Assembly: GCA_018971775.1 (NCBI GenBank)
Contig: JAGXAB010000017.1
Span: 1-64,000 of the forward strand
Source of the DNA: Cyanobacteria bacterium REEB67
Lineage (GTDB): Bacteria > Cyanobacteriota > Vampirovibrionia > Obscuribacterales > Obscuribacteraceae
DNA: 64,000 nt
Reading direction: 5' to 3'
The notes under the pieces were generated by a model. It was not told the DNA's origin. It was given only the letters and a program-made list of their open reading frames with translations, and searched no databases. Every line of letters begins with the position of its first letter. The first letter of the stretch is position 1. Positions 1 through 8,172 of the stretch are shown here, piece by piece. A program made the translations under genes and the position numbers.

Positions 1-2
1 AG

Positions 3-155
3 CGGTTTTCTGACCTGCTCAAATCTGATCTGCTCAAAGTAAATGGTCTGGTGAAGAGTCAGGTGCGATTAGACGCTTGCTGCGAAGCAGAGCACAATCA
101 CAATTTCAATTTTATCCCCGGCATGCGGGGCACAAGGACAAGAGGCGAACGGTAA
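3..155 (+). CDS. 3' end of an unidentified gene running in from the left edge
   Basis: A frame is open from the left edge to a TAA at 153-155, three bases before the yidC start. The visible 50 residues are charged and show no family motif I recognise. Genes usually found here in yidC operons are rnpA and yidD; this stretch lacks the typical YidD ending, so it could be a C-terminal extension of either, or chance. Only the tight spacing to yidC supports it. Confidence 0.3.
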   Translation, partial: RFSDLLKSDLLKVNGLVKSQVRLDACCEAEHNHNFNFIPGMRGTRTRGER

Positions 156-158
156 CCC

Positions 159-1361
159 ATGGACATCACTTACCAGGTAATGATTCCGATACTCTTGTGG
201 ATTCACAAGTTTACTAACAGCTACGGGATGTCAATCATCGTCCTCACGCTTCTGGTGCGCGCCGCGGTCTGGCCTCTGGTCGCCGCTTCTACCAAGAACA
301 TGAAGAAGATGCAGCTGTTGCAGCCCAAGATGAAGATCATCCAGGCTCGCTACAAGGACAATCCGGAACTTCTTCAAGAAAAAGTGATGAAGTTCTATTC
401 CTTGAACAAGGTCAATCCGGTCACCGGCTGCTTGCCGATGGTCATCCAATTGCCATTGCTCTTCGCCCTTTTTGGCACTTTCAACGGTCCGCCCTTCGGC
501 GATCATCCGGTTGATGTCAAAGTCACCGTCGTCGATACCGCCGAAGCTTCCAAAGTGCATCGCAATGAAACAAGCGGCTCCAACAGCGCTTATGTCTCCC
601 CCGATGGCCAGGTTTGCAAGGTTGTCGTTTTCCCTGGTGAAAGCATTGTCACTGAAGGCCAGAGCGTAGACTTCGCTCCGCGCGCCGTCGATGGTGTCTT
701 GCCCCAGGATTTCAAAGTACGTTGGGACGTCAGAAAAGGCAATGAACTGGCCCATGCCGATGATGCCACCATTGATCAAAACGGTCATGCCGTTTTCCTC
801 AAAAAAGGTGAATATCGCGTCGAAGGTGTCGTGGACGGTATTGCCAAGCACGATAGTTTTGGTCCGATCACATCGCTTGGCAAAAAGCCGACCGGCGTCG
901 CTTTGCTCAAACCGGAAAACTGGGACCAGGTCTTTTTGATTCTGCTCTTCGGCGTTTCTATGTATTTCTCCTCCAAGATTTCCATGGCCGGTTCGACCAA
1001 GCCTGAAGAAATGGATGAAAATCAGCGAATTCAGGCTGATTCCATGAAATACTTGCCATTGATCATGACGGTTTCATTCTGCGTCATGCCCTTGCCAACG
1101 GGTGTCTTCCTTTACATGGTCGTCTCCAATGCTGTGCAAACTCTCCAGACATGGCTTTTGATGCAAGGCCCGACCACGCCGCTCATCGATCCCGATGATG
1201 TCGCCGACAGCAGCGGCAATGGTAACGGTAAAGTGATCGACATCGGACCCAGTCCGAAAAACGGTGCCGGTAAAGCCGACGGTGCCACCATCCAGACTAA
1301 CCAAGCCGACCTGGTCGGTGAAGGCGATAAGCGCAAATCCAAGAAGAAAAAGAAGAAGTGA
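159..1361 (+). CDS. yidC: YidC/Oxa1 family membrane protein insertase with large extracytoplasmic insert
   Basis: Inserts membrane proteins into the inner membrane, alone or with SecYEG. The 400-residue protein has the Oxa1 core: a first core helix (about 22-42) with the conserved hydrophilic-groove arginine (R34 in LLVRAAVWPL), the cytoplasmic helical hairpin loop (about 43-88), a second helix (90-108), a helix at 256-272, and a hydrophobic pair at 298-333. The tail is Lys-rich (KRKSKKKKKK), typical of a ribosome-binding end. It lacks the large N-terminal P1 domain of proteobacterial YidC, so it is the short Gram-positive/cyanobacterial type. Unusually, about 140 residues (110-250) lie in the extracytoplasmic loop between core helices, with alternating beta-like segments resembling an Ig-like fold. 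jag follows after 17 bases, the usual partner order. Confidence 0.93.
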   Translation: MDITYQVMIPILLWIHKFTNSYGMSIIVLTLLVRAAVWPLVAASTKNMKKMQLLQPKMKIIQARYKDNPELLQEKVMKFYSLNKVNPVTGCLPMVIQLPLLFALFGTFNGPPFGDHPVDVKVTVVDTAEASKVHRNETSGSNSAYVSPDGQVCKVVVFPGESIVTEGQSVDFAPRAVDGVLPQDFKVRWDVRKGNELAHADDATIDQNGHAVFLKKGEYRVEGVVDGIAKHDSFGPITSLGKKPTGVALLKPENWDQVFLILLFGVSMYFSSKISMAGSTKPEEMDENQRIQADSMKYLPLIMTVSFCVMPLPTGVFLYMVVSNAVQTLQTWLLMQGPTTPLIDPDDVADSSGNGNGKVIDIGPSPKNGAGKADGATIQTNQADLVGEGDKRKSKKKKKK

Positions 1362-1378
1362 GGCTCAGCTAAACTGCC

Positions 1379-1975
1379 ATGAATTCAAGTCAATTTGACG
1401 ACAACGCCAGAACTTTTCTGGAAAAAATCCTCGCCATCCTCGACATAGAAGCGGTTGTAATCGAGGAAGGTATCGACGACACGACCACGTGTTACCGCAT
1501 TGATTGCAAACCCGACGACGCTCGCATGTTGATTGGCCGCAATGGTCAAACTCTTGAAGCGTTGCAGTTTGTCGTGCGCCAGATGATTAAGAGCAATGCC
1601 ATCGAACAAAATCACTTCATCGTCGATGTCCTCGATTATCGCGGCAGAAGAAGACGTACCCTGGAAGAAAATGCCAAGCGCGGTGCAGTCGCCGTTCTAA
1701 ACGGAGAGCAGGAGCGCTTCCCGCTCATGCCCACATCGGCTTACGATCGTCGTCTCGTGCACAATTATCTGCAGGAAAATTTCCCGGAGCTCGAATCCGG
1801 CTCCGAAGGAGAAGGCGAAGAACGCCACATCGTCATCAGCTTCAAGGGCCTGGACGGTGAAGGTCATGATAGCGATGAAGATAGCGACGGCGATGATTTT
1901 GCCAGTCACGACCAGAGCCACGATGATGACGCCAAAGGCGAGCGCGAGACCGAGCTGAAAGGCTCCGAGAGCTAA
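1379..1975 (+). CDS. jag: Jag/KhpB RNA-binding protein (KH + R3H domains)
   Basis: Jag (KhpB, SpoIIIJ-associated protein) binds RNA and is linked to cell elongation and division in several phyla. An N-terminal Jag-like segment (1-40) leads into a KH domain whose GxxG loop is GRNG at 53-56. An R3H domain follows at about 110-155 and carries the Arg-His signature (R124, R125, H128 in AYDRRLVHNYL). The last 45 residues are very rich in Asp, Glu, Ser and His (DSDEDSDGDD), an extension beyond the usual family length. It lies 17 bases after yidC, the conserved gene pair. Translation of the next gene may be coupled, because that reading frame is open across the jag stop. Confidence 0.92.
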   Translation: MNSSQFDDNARTFLEKILAILDIEAVVIEEGIDDTTTCYRIDCKPDDARMLIGRNGQTLEALQFVVRQMIKSNAIEQNHFIVDVLDYRGRRRRTLEENAKRGAVAVLNGEQERFPLMPTSAYDRRLVHNYLQENFPELESGSEGEGEERHIVISFKGLDGEGHDSDEDSDGDDFASHDQSHDDDAKGERETELKGSES

Positions 1976-2001
1976 CTCTGTTTATTCGGCTGCTTTGTAT
2001 C

Positions 2002-2808
2002 TTGCTGATAGGTGCTTGTCTTCCGGCTAGTGCTCGGCCGCTCAGCGGCGCTGTCGAGCAATACGACGCGGCCAAGCAATGGATTCCCAGTCAGCGTTTG
2101 CCGCTGCACCTCTGGCGTGAGAAGATCGCTCCACGTCTTAAATCCGGCGTGGTCTGGGGCGACAATCTTTTGCCGCTGGAGAGTACGGATGTAGTTTGGG
2201 TGCAGATTCCGGCCTGGCTGGCCGGCAGCTGGCATATCGAGCGGGCCAGGTTTTATCTCGATCGCAATGGCGCCGCTGCACCGGAGGCTGTCAATCGTGA
2301 AGACGATGTATTCGGCTGGCAGCAGGATAGAATGGGCGGTTACTGGACTGTGCTGCGCAGCCCGATTACCAACATCACCGAGTCGGAAAATACCTTCAGT
2401 CGTTTTATTCATTATCAGCAGAGCGGCTTGCAAAAGAGCTCGGTGCAATTTGATCTGGAGAGCGACAATCTGGAAGTACGCGTCGCCAAGAAGAGCGGTC
2501 ACGTAGTCAATGTGCGCAAGCGGCATGATATCTACTCCTGGATCATGGCCGCCGCCAACAGTGGGGCGGCGTTGAGCGGTAATCAAGCCACATATCAAAG
2601 TACCGTCGTGCAGGCAAACGACCATGTGCAGTTTGTCGATGAGCGCGGACGTATCGAGGAAAACAGCTCCGGGACAGTGAAATCGCGTCCGCAAAAGGTT
2701 GCTGTCTTCCAGAGAGTCGATCTAGCAGCGGATGGATTTAGAGCGCGCGACTCATTCAAAGCCTATCTTGAGAAGATCGGCAGACATGATCTCGTGCCGG
2801 ATAATTGA
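2002..2808 (+). CDS. Secreted protein of an unrecognised family (paralogue of the gene at 49666-50517)
   Basis: I do not recognise this family. The 268-residue protein starts with a hydrophobic stretch ending in LPASA, a likely signal-peptide cleavage site. TTG at 2002 is the first conventional start, but the frame is open back through the jag stop. A CTG at 1978, preceded by GAGAG, would give a fuller signal peptide (FIRLLCILLIGACLPASA). The mature part shares an ordered set of motifs with the protein at 49666-50517: W-x-PS-x-RLPL, IAPRL, DNLLP, IP-x-WLAG-x-W, a central RH or KRHD stretch, and a C-terminal S-(R/Q)-P-x-x-V-A-x-F. The conserved Trp and Leu residues suggest a compact beta-rich fold. 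It is convergent with the next gene. Confidence 0.75.
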   Translation: MLIGACLPASARPLSGAVEQYDAAKQWIPSQRLPLHLWREKIAPRLKSGVVWGDNLLPLESTDVVWVQIPAWLAGSWHIERARFYLDRNGAAAPEAVNREDDVFGWQQDRMGGYWTVLRSPITNITESENTFSRFIHYQQSGLQKSSVQFDLESDNLEVRVAKKSGHVVNVRKRHDIYSWIMAAANSGAALSGNQATYQSTVVQANDHVQFVDERGRIEENSSGTVKSRPQKVAVFQRVDLAADGFRARDSFKAYLEKIGRHDLVPDN

Positions 2809-2857
2809 AGATAGACTGAAATTTGAATTGACCTGCTCGATTAAGTAGCGATGCAAA

Positions 2858-4135
2858 TCAAGCGCCGGTAGCGAGCTTATGGCTGCTGCGTAAAAGAGTG
2901 AATTCTAAAATGGAGCGATCGAGTTTGAGAGTGCCCTGATTGACCTGCTTTTGCAGATTATGCGCGGCCGTTACCACATCTCTTTCTTCCGGTATCGTTT
3001 TCATCAAGAGCACCGAAAAGCGACCGCTGTCCTGTACTGCTTGCTTGATTGCCTGCTTCAATCCCTGCTCGGGATTGCTGGCGATTTCCGCGAGGATTTT
3101 TGGTTTTTGCGATACGGTGGTGATCACGCTCGAGAGCTTGGCCGGAGTCATATAACCGGTCAGGCGCAAAAATTCGTAGAGAGTGAGGTTGCGCTCGAAG
3201 ACGGTCGGACCGGCCAGGTTTGTTTTAGAATCATGAATCGGATAGGTGCCCGTCACTACTTGCGATCGCAGCCTCTCGACCACGTCCTGATAAGTCATGC
3301 GTTTATTGCGTGCTTCAGTCTGCATGGTGAGCGCCTGATCGAGGATATCCTCTTCGATCCAGCTGTGCTCGGTGAGGACCTCTCCAATCATTTTGTTATT
3401 GGCGATGGCGATGTCGAGAGCAATGTCTACTTCTTTTTCGCTGATCAGTCCGGCGGCGACAAGCAGTTCGCCCAGTTTCATACTATCGACATTTGTCAGG
3501 TCGGTTTTTTTCGAGGCACCATTTTTGTTTTTTTCCGCCTCTTCTCGCTCTCGCATGGCGCTGAAACTGTATTCATTGTCGTCGGCTTCGCCACCGGCCT
3601 TGATCGCTTCTTCGAGGGCTGTACGCAGTCGTATAGCGCCTTCACCGGCATCGATATGGCCGAGTCTGATTTCACGTTGCATTTTCAAAACGATATCGAG
3701 TCCGGGCTCGTGCATGCGCTCGAGTAGAATCAAAACTCGTCCCAGAGGTAAAAGTGATTGATTGGAGACTTTCAAAAAAGTATCGACATCATCTTCGATC
3801 ATCTGACCGGCCGCCACGAGTAGCTCGCCTAGACGCGCACCTTTAGTGGCGTAAGCATCGACTTCGATTGCCACCAGAGCATCGCTAAAATTCCATCCGT
3901 TGCGTTTGACCAGCTCCATCGCCGCTTTTGCCTGATCGAGTGTGAGCAAGTCGTCCTTGAGCATCCATTGCGCTTCCAGGACGGCTTTGAGCGTCGGATT
4001 GGAGATGCGCTCGAGAATCACCAATACCTTGCCCACCGGCAGACCGGTTTCAGACGCTACACCTAGAGCCCTTTCGACTTCTGTCTCGTCCAGGAGGTCA
4101 AAATGACTGAGTAGGTTACCTAACCTGAGATCCAC
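2858..4135 (-). CDS. Protein with three MshEN/T2SSE-N-like repeats, no ATPase
   Basis: The 425-residue soluble protein contains three copies of a motif of the form LG-x-LL-x-x-A-G-x-(I/M)-x-E-x-(D/E)-V-D: near residues 5-20 (degenerate, LGNLLSHFDLLDETEVE), 103-118 and 222-237. Each is followed by a helical segment ending in a GxVL(I/T)E-like turn. This resembles the N-terminal MshEN domain of PilB/GspE secretion ATPases, which in some proteins binds cyclic-di-GMP. No Walker motifs follow, so it is not the ATPase itself. The C-terminal 130 residues are helical and match no family I know. It could be a regulatory or adaptor protein; function is unknown. No operon partner is obvious, as the glycosyltransferase upstream is separated by about 90 bases. 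Confidence 0.7.
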   Translation of the reverse strand: MDLRLGNLLSHFDLLDETEVERALGVASETGLPVGKVLVILERISNPTLKAVLEAQWMLKDDLLTLDQAKAAMELVKRNGWNFSDALVAIEVDAYATKGARLGELLVAAGQMIEDDVDTFLKVSNQSLLPLGRVLILLERMHEPGLDIVLKMQREIRLGHIDAGEGAIRLRTALEEAIKAGGEADDNEYSFSAMREREEAEKNKNGASKKTDLTNVDSMKLGELLVAAGLISEKEVDIALDIAIANNKMIGEVLTEHSWIEEDILDQALTMQTEARNKRMTYQDVVERLRSQVVTGTYPIHDSKTNLAGPTVFERNLTLYEFLRLTGYMTPAKLSSVITTVSQKPKILAEIASNPEQGLKQAIKQAVQDSGRFSVLLMKTIPEERDVVTAAHNLQKQVNQGTLKLDRSILEFTLLRSSHKLATGA

Positions 4136-4226
4136 GACAACTCCTGACAGCTTCCTGAATAAGGTCCTTGATAAATTCCTGGGGACGCACTTGTTCTATT
4201 TATGCCCCAAAAGTATATAAATTGTT

Positions 4227-5204
4227 CTATAAATCGATTTTTTCACACCAATCTAAACATGTCGCTTGACCGACCCTGCCCTTGAAGTAATCCCTGAGAC
4301 CAAGCCACTCGGCATACAGTTTGGCTTGACCCTTTTTTCCCCTGAAAGGCAAGGCAATGGAATGTCGGGCGAAGTGGCCGAGAATGGCCAGGAATGCCAG
4401 AGGACGCATGGCGGCTGGAGCATTGCTCATAAAGAAGAGCAAGCGATTGCGTGTGTGATAGTAGGCACGCCAGAGGCTCAGGCCGCCCTGTGTCGAAGCG
4501 TTACCCTCGTGGACGACCGTCGATCCGGGCACGAGCAGGCAGGCGAAACCGGCTCGGCCAAGGCGTAAACAGAGATCCACATCTTCGAAATAGAGAAAGT
4601 AACGTTCATCGAAAAGGCCGATTTTGGCCAGAGCGCTTGTGCGCAAAAGCAAATTGGAACCGGATAGCCAATCGCAGCGGTGAAAGGTCTGGACGCCTTC
4701 TCCGCCAAAGGTCCCGGGCAATTTGCGCAGATAAGTCTTGGCCTTGCCGTAGTTGATGGCGCCGACGCCGGCAATGTCTGTCGCCTGCTCCTCCGCCGAC
4801 TTGTTGACACTCAGTCCTTCGAGGACAGTCGCACCCAGTGCTCCAGCGCCCGGATTGGCCATGGCAATCTGGATGAGCGCAGCGAGAGTCTCTGGCGGCA
4901 CTGTGGCATCGTTGTTCAAAAGCCAGACGAAGTCGGCCCCGGCTTCGATAGCATGCTTCAAACCGCGGTTTGAACCGCCGGCGAAGCCGTAATTTTGGTC
5001 GAGTTCGAGCAGATCGATGCCGGGAAATTCGGCTTTCATGACCTTTGCGTCCCCTGCTTCGGCGCCGTTGGCGACAAGGAGAATATTTAGGTTGGCGTAA
5101 TCGACGGCCATGAGCGACTGCAGACAAGCCCTGGTCTTCTCCAGACCGCGCCAGTGCAGTACCTGGACGGTGACCTTAGGTAAAGCTTTGGCGGTACTTT
5201 GCAC
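4227..5204 (-). CDS. Glycosyltransferase family 2 (rhamnosyltransferase-like)
   Basis: Transfers a sugar from a nucleotide-sugar donor to a cell-surface glycan, acting on the cytoplasmic side of the membrane. The 325-residue protein has the GT-A fold order of GT2: a VTVQVLHWRG strand at 11-20, a YGFAGGSNRG nucleotide-binding turn near 72-81, the DxD equivalent LLNNDAT with N97-N98-D99, and the ED motif YFEDVDLCLR near 208-217, followed by a His (VVHEGNAST). NND in place of DxD is common in the WbbL/rhamnosyltransferase subgroup. The start is GTG at 5204. Acceptor and sugar cannot be read from the sequence. It is divergent from the membrane protein at 5333. Confidence 0.88.
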   Translation of the reverse strand: MQSTAKALPKVTVQVLHWRGLEKTRACLQSLMAVDYANLNILLVANGAEAGDAKVMKAEFPGIDLLELDQNYGFAGGSNRGLKHAIEAGADFVWLLNNDATVPPETLAALIQIAMANPGAGALGATVLEGLSVNKSAEEQATDIAGVGAINYGKAKTYLRKLPGTFGGEGVQTFHRCDWLSGSNLLLRTSALAKIGLFDERYFLYFEDVDLCLRLGRAGFACLLVPGSTVVHEGNASTQGGLSLWRAYYHTRNRLLFFMSNAPAAMRPLAFLAILGHFARHSIALPFRGKKGQAKLYAEWLGLRDYFKGRVGQATCLDWCEKIDL

Positions 5205-5332
5205 TTGTTATCTTGCCTGGTATTGGAGCTTGGACGCGAACATTGATAATATTAAGATGCTCCGGGGCAAACTCGGCGCTCGGGTATTACTGAATCTTGT
5301 CTAGTCTGCCGCTTTTTATAGTGAGGTCTTCA

Positions 5333-5812
5333 TTGTCTGAAGCCGAAGTGCCCAATCCAGAGTCTACGCCTCATCCCGCTCCTGCTTCTACGCCTGCCGA
5401 TGGCGCCGCCGCTGTAGTACCGCAGGAAAGCGGTCAATTTCCTCGTCGGGCCGGATTGGCCAATCTGTTCCTGGCTATCAGGCACATCAACGATGCCTCG
5501 GTCGCCGAAAACGTCAAACAACGCTTTTCGGACTACGTTACCATTGTCCTGGTAATCATGTGCATTTTGAGTCTGGTTATGGCTGTTTCGGTCAATGTCT
5601 CGCCGGTGCTCAAGCTTTTGCCTTTGCTTTTCACCGTCGGATCGGTCATTTTTTATATCATCAACCGCCTGGGCATCATGATTTCGCTCACGGCTCGTCA
5701 GGCTCTTATCGTCTGGCAGATCCTGGTAGCCGGCTTCTGGCTTGGCGTTACCAGCGCCATGCTCGTCATGCTTGCTTGTTTTTATTTTGTGTCGCAGGGC
5801 ACGACGCCCTGA
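5333..5812 (+). CDS. Small three-helix membrane protein, function unknown
   Basis: I chose TTG at 5333 because GAGG (5323-5326) lies six bases upstream; TTG at 5297 and GTG at 5321 are in frame but have no such site. The 159-residue protein starts with a Pro/Ala/Glu-rich cytosolic segment (about 1-60) and then has three hydrophobic segments: VTIVLVIMCILSLVMAV, a stretch including LLPLLFTVGSVIFYII, and ILVAGFWLGVTSAMLVML. I recognise no family. The next gene, a solute-binding protein, starts one base after its stop, so the two are probably co-transcribed and translationally coupled. It may assist that transport system, but no permease or ATPase gene is adjacent. Confidence 0.7.
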   Translation: MSEAEVPNPESTPHPAPASTPADGAAAVVPQESGQFPRRAGLANLFLAIRHINDASVAENVKQRFSDYVTIVLVIMCILSLVMAVSVNVSPVLKLLPLLFTVGSVIFYIINRLGIMISLTARQALIVWQILVAGFWLGVTSAMLVMLACFYFVSQGTTP

Positions 5813-5813
5813 G

Positions 5814-7451
5814 GTGTCGCACCGGACCCTGTTTAAGAAATCGTCGCTGAGGCGCCTGCCTGGTCTAATCGTGTCGCTCGGCCTTGCCCTGACCGCGCCT
5901 CTTGTTGCAGCTGCGGTCCCGGCGCAAGTCGGTAGCAGCGTAGAGCGGACGGCAACAGTAGCTGATAACAGGCCGATTGTAATCGGTATGATTTTCGAGC
6001 CGGTATCATTCAATCCGTTACGAGGAGTCGATTCGGGGTCTTATTATGCCTCGACTCTGGTCTACGAAGGACTGGTCAAGTATGACGCGGATATGCAGCT
6101 TGTACCGGCTCTGGCTGAGACTTTCAGGGTCAGCGACGATGGTCTTACCTATTACTTCAAATTGCGGGAAAATCTGCGTTTTTCGACCGGCGCGCCGATC
6201 ACCGCCGGTGATGTCAAAGCATCTCTCGCTCTAGCCGCTTCGACGGTCTCGCCGTTCCGCAGCGATTATACCGACATCGCCGCCATCAGTATCGATGGAT
6301 CAAAAAACATTGAAATCAGGCTCAAACAACGCAGTCAGCCCTTTTTGTCGCGTATGGCCGAGCTGCGCATCTTTCCGGCAGCCGTGACGGCGCTGCCAGA
6401 TCATGGTAATAAGCTCCTGGCTCGCACTCCGGTGGCGAGCGGACCATATCGTCTCAAACATTGGGAAACAGGACTGGAGCTAGTCTTTGAACGCAATCCC
6501 TATTACTGGGGCAAACCGGCTGCCAGCGCCGCTATCGTCTGGCGTATCATCCCGGACCGCACGGTTGCCGCCGTGGCTTTGGCCAAAGGTGAAATTGATC
6601 TGGCTCAAGTGGACGGCCGCATGTGGCAAAACTATCTGGCTGGAAACCATTTGACTGATCTGAAGCTGGATCAATTTAACGGCAACCGTACTATTTACCT
6701 TGGTTTCAATCTCCGTAAATCACCATTTGATCAAAAGATCGTCCGTAAGGCCTTTGCCGAAGCCCTGGATCGTGACACGCTGGCGCGGGTCTTTTTTGGC
6801 GGATACGCCCTTGTTGCCGACACCGATACGCCGCGCGCCAACTGGGTCTTCACTCCAACTGAAAGCACGACCTTCGATTTGACGGCTTCAGCTGCGCTTT
6901 TGCGCCAGGCCGGGTACGAGCGAGCCAATCAAAACGCTTACTGGACGCGCGACGGCAAAGCTATTGCCCTGCGGATCTTGACCGTGAAAGATCTGGAGGA
7001 TGTGGCCGACGTCATCTCGGACGATCTGATCCGCGCCGGCATCAAGTCTGAAGTCGAAGTGATCGAGTACTCGACCTTGCGTCGCCTTTATCTGCAAAAG
7101 GGTCGCTTTGACGCGGTTTTATGGAGCAGATCCTGCGGACCTGATCCTGAGAGCACGATTGTCTGGAGCAGTAATGGACCACTCAATTTTTGTGGACTGA
7201 AAAGCGAGCCAGTAGACGCCCTCTTGCAAAGCGGCAGGCTGGCGTCGACAAAGGCGGAGCGACAGGCCGCCTATGGAGATTTGCAGAAATATCTGGCTCG
7301 GGAATTGCCCTGGGCCTTTCTTGTGCAGCCGAAGCTGCTTGTCGCCCATAAAAATGAGATTATCAATGTGCAAAAAGGGCGTCAGGCGCAGCTCGGCCTG
7401 CCCTGGGACAATCCGACCTTCAATGCCGCCGACTGGCAGCGACACCCTTGA
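5814..7451 (+). CDS. ABC transporter substrate-binding protein, family 5 (oligopeptide/dipeptide/nickel type)
   Basis: A periplasmic binding protein of the DppA/OppA family that captures peptides or similar ligands for an ABC importer. GTG at 5814, directly after the previous stop, gives a good signal peptide (KKSSLRRLPGLIVSLGLAL, then a cut after VAAA). The longer open frame upstream overlaps the preceding gene and was discarded. The 545-residue length is typical. Family hallmarks are the early FNPLRGVDSG region, the YEGLVKYDADMQLVPALAE segment, the strand LTYYFKLRENLRFSTG, the GPYRLKHWE turn and the RKAFAEALDRD segment. No permease or ATPase genes lie nearby, so it is an orphan component here. 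The ligand is not determinable by eye. Confidence 0.88.
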   Translation: MSHRTLFKKSSLRRLPGLIVSLGLALTAPLVAAAVPAQVGSSVERTATVADNRPIVIGMIFEPVSFNPLRGVDSGSYYASTLVYEGLVKYDADMQLVPALAETFRVSDDGLTYYFKLRENLRFSTGAPITAGDVKASLALAASTVSPFRSDYTDIAAISIDGSKNIEIRLKQRSQPFLSRMAELRIFPAAVTALPDHGNKLLARTPVASGPYRLKHWETGLELVFERNPYYWGKPAASAAIVWRIIPDRTVAAVALAKGEIDLAQVDGRMWQNYLAGNHLTDLKLDQFNGNRTIYLGFNLRKSPFDQKIVRKAFAEALDRDTLARVFFGGYALVADTDTPRANWVFTPTESTTFDLTASAALLRQAGYERANQNAYWTRDGKAIALRILTVKDLEDVADVISDDLIRAGIKSEVEVIEYSTLRRLYLQKGRFDAVLWSRSCGPDPESTIVWSSNGPLNFCGLKSEPVDALLQSGRLASTKAERQAAYGDLQKYLARELPWAFLVQPKLLVAHKNEIINVQKGRQAQLGLPWDNPTFNAADWQRHP

Positions 7452-7497
7452 AATACCGGTAATTCTTGGAGTTTTCTAGAAGTGTAGAAACCAAAGA

Positions 7498-7521
7498 TAG
7501 CCCCGGGGTGAGCCGGGGCTA
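7498..7521. terminator. GC-rich perfect hairpin between convergent genes
   Basis: TAGCCCCGG (7498-7506) pairs perfectly with CCGGGGCTA (7513-7521) around a six-base loop. It sits 46 bases after the stop of the solute-binding protein and 38 bases before the end of the small minus-strand gene, as expected for a shared terminator. Neither side has a strong T-run, so it could instead be an mRNA 3'-end stabiliser. Confidence 0.5.
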
Positions 7522-7559
7522 GCTAGATGGTTAGTCTGGCCTTGAAAGCTACGGGTAGC

Positions 7560-7772
7560 CTACTTGGTGCAGAGGCCTTTGTCGCCGAGATGTTCTCTAT
7601 ACCAACGAAGGGCTTTGGCCCAACGGTGGATAGCATGACGTCTCGCACTCGGAAGTGAGTAGGACGGGGGTGCTAGGTGGAAATATCTACCTTCATCGCC
7701 GCATACTTGCGCATTAGCCGCTGGCACTGAGATTGCTGCCATCGCTGCAAGAACTAGAAGTGCTGATCTCAT
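7560..7772 (-). CDS. Small secreted protein, unknown function
   Basis: ATG at 7772 is preceded by AAGGAGAG about eight bases upstream, so I use it rather than the longer upstream frame. The 70-residue product has a clean signal peptide (RSALLVLAAMAAISVPAANA, cut before QVCGDEG). The mature peptide of about 48 residues is basic, rich in His, Arg and Trp, and has two cysteines (CGDEG near the N-terminus and GLCTK at the C-terminus) that could form a disulphide. I recognise no family. Confidence 0.6.
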   Translation of the reverse strand: MRSALLVLAAMAAISVPAANAQVCGDEGRYFHLAPPSYSLPSARRHAIHRWAKALRWYREHLGDKGLCTK

Positions 7773-8172
7773 CGAACGTCTCTCCTTTTCTGACGTTGCG
7801 CCCCCAAGACCTGGTAAAAAAATTTGGTCAAGGTCGGCGCACTTGGGCATCCTTACGGATGTCCAAAGTTGATTGTACTATTCCCCGCTCGTCTGCAAAT
7901 ATGTCAAGCGATCCAATGTAAAGGCCGAAAAGGCTCGTAGCCAGGCACTGGTCGGCTTTTGAGAAATATCATAATTAATCTTTGCGTTTGTTTATCAGCC
8001 CCTTGCAACCGAGCGTGGTGGCAAATTGCGCCTTAAGCTGTGAATATTGTGTCTCTTTTAGATGAGATGACACGGTATGTGGTGCATATTCTGTTTCCAT
8101 ATGGGGAACTAGATCTACTATTGGACCAGGCTAGCCTGAGGCTAGCCGACGCAAACTAGAAGCAGCACCCTG
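7773..8172. other. 400-bp intergenic region between divergent genes
   Basis: No credible coding frame. It holds the ribosome binding site of the minus-strand small gene and a TTGACA on the minus strand near 7897-7904, without a convincing -10 box at the right distance. On the plus side there is a short hairpin (8129-8147) in the leader of the giant helicase gene. Both promoters must lie here, but I cannot place them. Confidence 0.5.
8129..8147 (+). repeat. Double palindrome hairpin in the helicase-gene leader
   Basis: GGCTAGCC occurs at 8129-8136 and again at 8140-8147, three bases apart. The octamer is itself palindromic, so the pair is both a direct and an inverted repeat and can form an eight-base-pair stem with a TGA loop 25 bases before the start codon. 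It could be a regulator binding site or a leader hairpin; it has no T-tract. Confidence 0.45.

Noticed and set aside
1972..2694. 240-residue minus-strand frame opposite the secreted protein at 2 kb
   Set aside because: The plus-strand protein has a paralogue elsewhere in the window, which proves that strand is coding.
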